Positions 16,652 to 17,217 of a stretch of DNA of 17,217 nucleotides are shown here, one piece after another (position 1 is the stretch's first letter; each line of letters begins with the position of its first letter). The position numbers were made by a program, and so were the translations under genes. Below the pieces are notes generated by a model that saw only the letters and a list, made by a program, of their open reading frames with translations, did not search any database and was not told where the DNA came from. The DNA comes from Clostridiales bacterium (GTDB lineage Bacteria; Bacillota; Clostridia; Peptostreptococcales; Anaerovoracaceae), in the NCBI GenBank assembly GCA_009785435.1, contig WQWG01000004.1, forward strand, positions 1 to 17,217. The letters are read 5' to 3'.

Positions 16652-17217
16652 CTATTTTCTATTTTGTAAAAACGAAGGAATATTAAAAATAGGTTCGCCT
16701 TGCGCGTCGAGTTCTCCCTCAAGACTGCTGCTGTCTCTGTCAGCTTCTGCAACGTCTGAATTGGGTTCAGCACCCTCTTCCGTGGTGGCATTTTCTCCCG
16801 GATTCATATTGAAAGGATCCGCATTCGTCGAATTGCTTGACAACGGCCCTCGACTGGTTAGACCTGCAGCGACATAATCGCTCGGTCTGATCTCATCAAA
16901 TCCCGTAGCGATGACGGTCACGATCATTTCATCCTGCAACTCTTCCTTAATCGATGCTCCAAAAATCAGGATAACATCTTTATCCGCCGCACTCTGGACC
17001 TTATCCGCTGCCTCATTGACTTCAAGCATGCCAAGGTCATAGCCGCCCATTACGTTCAGAAGTATTGCTCTTGCTCCGTTGATGCTTGTCTCTAAGAGAG
17101 GACTGTCGATCGCCGCTTGAACGGCCTGCTGAACACGGTCTTCTCCTTTTCCGCGCCCAACGCCCATATGCGCAATGCCTCTGTCGCTCATGATCGTCTT
17201 CACGTCAGCAAAATCCA
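16652..17217 (-). CDS. ftsZ: Cell division protein FtsZ, C-terminal half (5' end outside window)
   Basis: About 187 codons are visible; the gene runs off the right edge. The visible part starts with DFADVKTIMSDRG and GIAHMGVGRG, the conserved segment after the FtsZ nucleotide-binding domain, and continues through the C-terminal domain (IKEELQDEMIVTVIATGFD). A short acidic, Ser/Asn-rich linker of about 50 residues follows. The gene ends with the conserved tail peptide PIFNIPSFLQNRK, which binds partners such as FtsA, SepF and ZapA-network proteins. FtsZ is the tubulin-like GTPase that forms the division ring. The GTG at 17203 is an internal valine, not a start. A terminator hairpin follows. 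Confidence 0.97.
   Translation of the reverse strand, partial: DFADVKTIMSDRGIAHMGVGRGKGEDRVQQAVQAAIDSPLLETSINGARAILLNVMGGYDLGMLEVNEAADKVQSAADKDVILIFGASIKEELQDEMIVTVIATGFDEIRPSDYVAAGLTSRGPLSSNSTNADPFNMNPGENATTEEGAEPNSDVAEADRDSSSLEGELDAQGEPIFNIPSFLQNRK

Noticed and set aside
1..17217. CRISPR arrays, tRNA or rRNA genes, IS-element ends or transposase genes
   Set aside because: No regularly spaced repeats, tRNA cloverleaf, rRNA-like sequence or transposase was seen by reading. The only sizeable repeat is the 80-base TPR tail pair.

Overview
The window looks like chromosome from a low-to-mid GC Firmicute, most likely an anaerobic member of the Clostridia. The evidence is the pheS-pheT-zapA-mutS2 gene order known from Firmicutes, strong GGAGG-type ribosome binding sites, a cobalamin-type radical SAM protein beside a second radical SAM enzyme, and bacterial FtsZ, ArgS and PheST. 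I cannot name the genus. Every gene I support lies on the minus strand, so transcription runs from high to low coordinates.

Right part (17217 down to about 4194), core genes. The 3' half of ftsZ ends at 16652 and is followed by a GC-rich hairpin with a T-run (16595-16620). Next comes a tightly packed run: a TrmH/SpoU-type RNA methyltransferase, pheS, pheT, zapA, mutS2, argS, a CX4CX2C radical SAM protein, a B12-binding radical SAM protein and a TPR protein. Gaps are mostly 0-15 bases, with several stop/start junctions touching or overlapping, so this is probably one long operon. A second hairpin (4194-4215) follows the TPR gene. The operon joins translation (PheST, ArgS, RNA methylation), division (FtsZ and its partner ZapA), recombination or ribosome quality control (MutS2) and two radical SAM enzymes of unknown substrate.

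Middle (about 4142-3173), junction. A metallo-beta-lactamase-fold gene of the COG1237 type is followed by a copy of the last 26 codons of the TPR gene. The two 80-bp copies (3176-3255 and 4224-4303) differ at five positions by my hand alignment, and all five are synonymous. The fragment therefore appears to come from a functional diverged homologue and marks a recombination scar.

Left part (3169 to 1), accessory. Directly after the scar lies an intact 975-residue SIR2-domain protein in much AT-richer DNA (20-33% GC in three sampled 60-base lines, against 47% and 58% in two lines from the core operon). Its layout, an N-terminal NAD-consuming SIR2 domain and a long helical remainder without an NTPase motif, resembles the defence-associated sirtuins DSR1/DSR2, which deplete NAD on phage infection. 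Its start signal lies inside the scar. The left edge holds a promoter and the first 22 codons of an unrecognised gene. The SIR2 gene and its scar are the most interesting part of the window; the rest is ordinary core genome.
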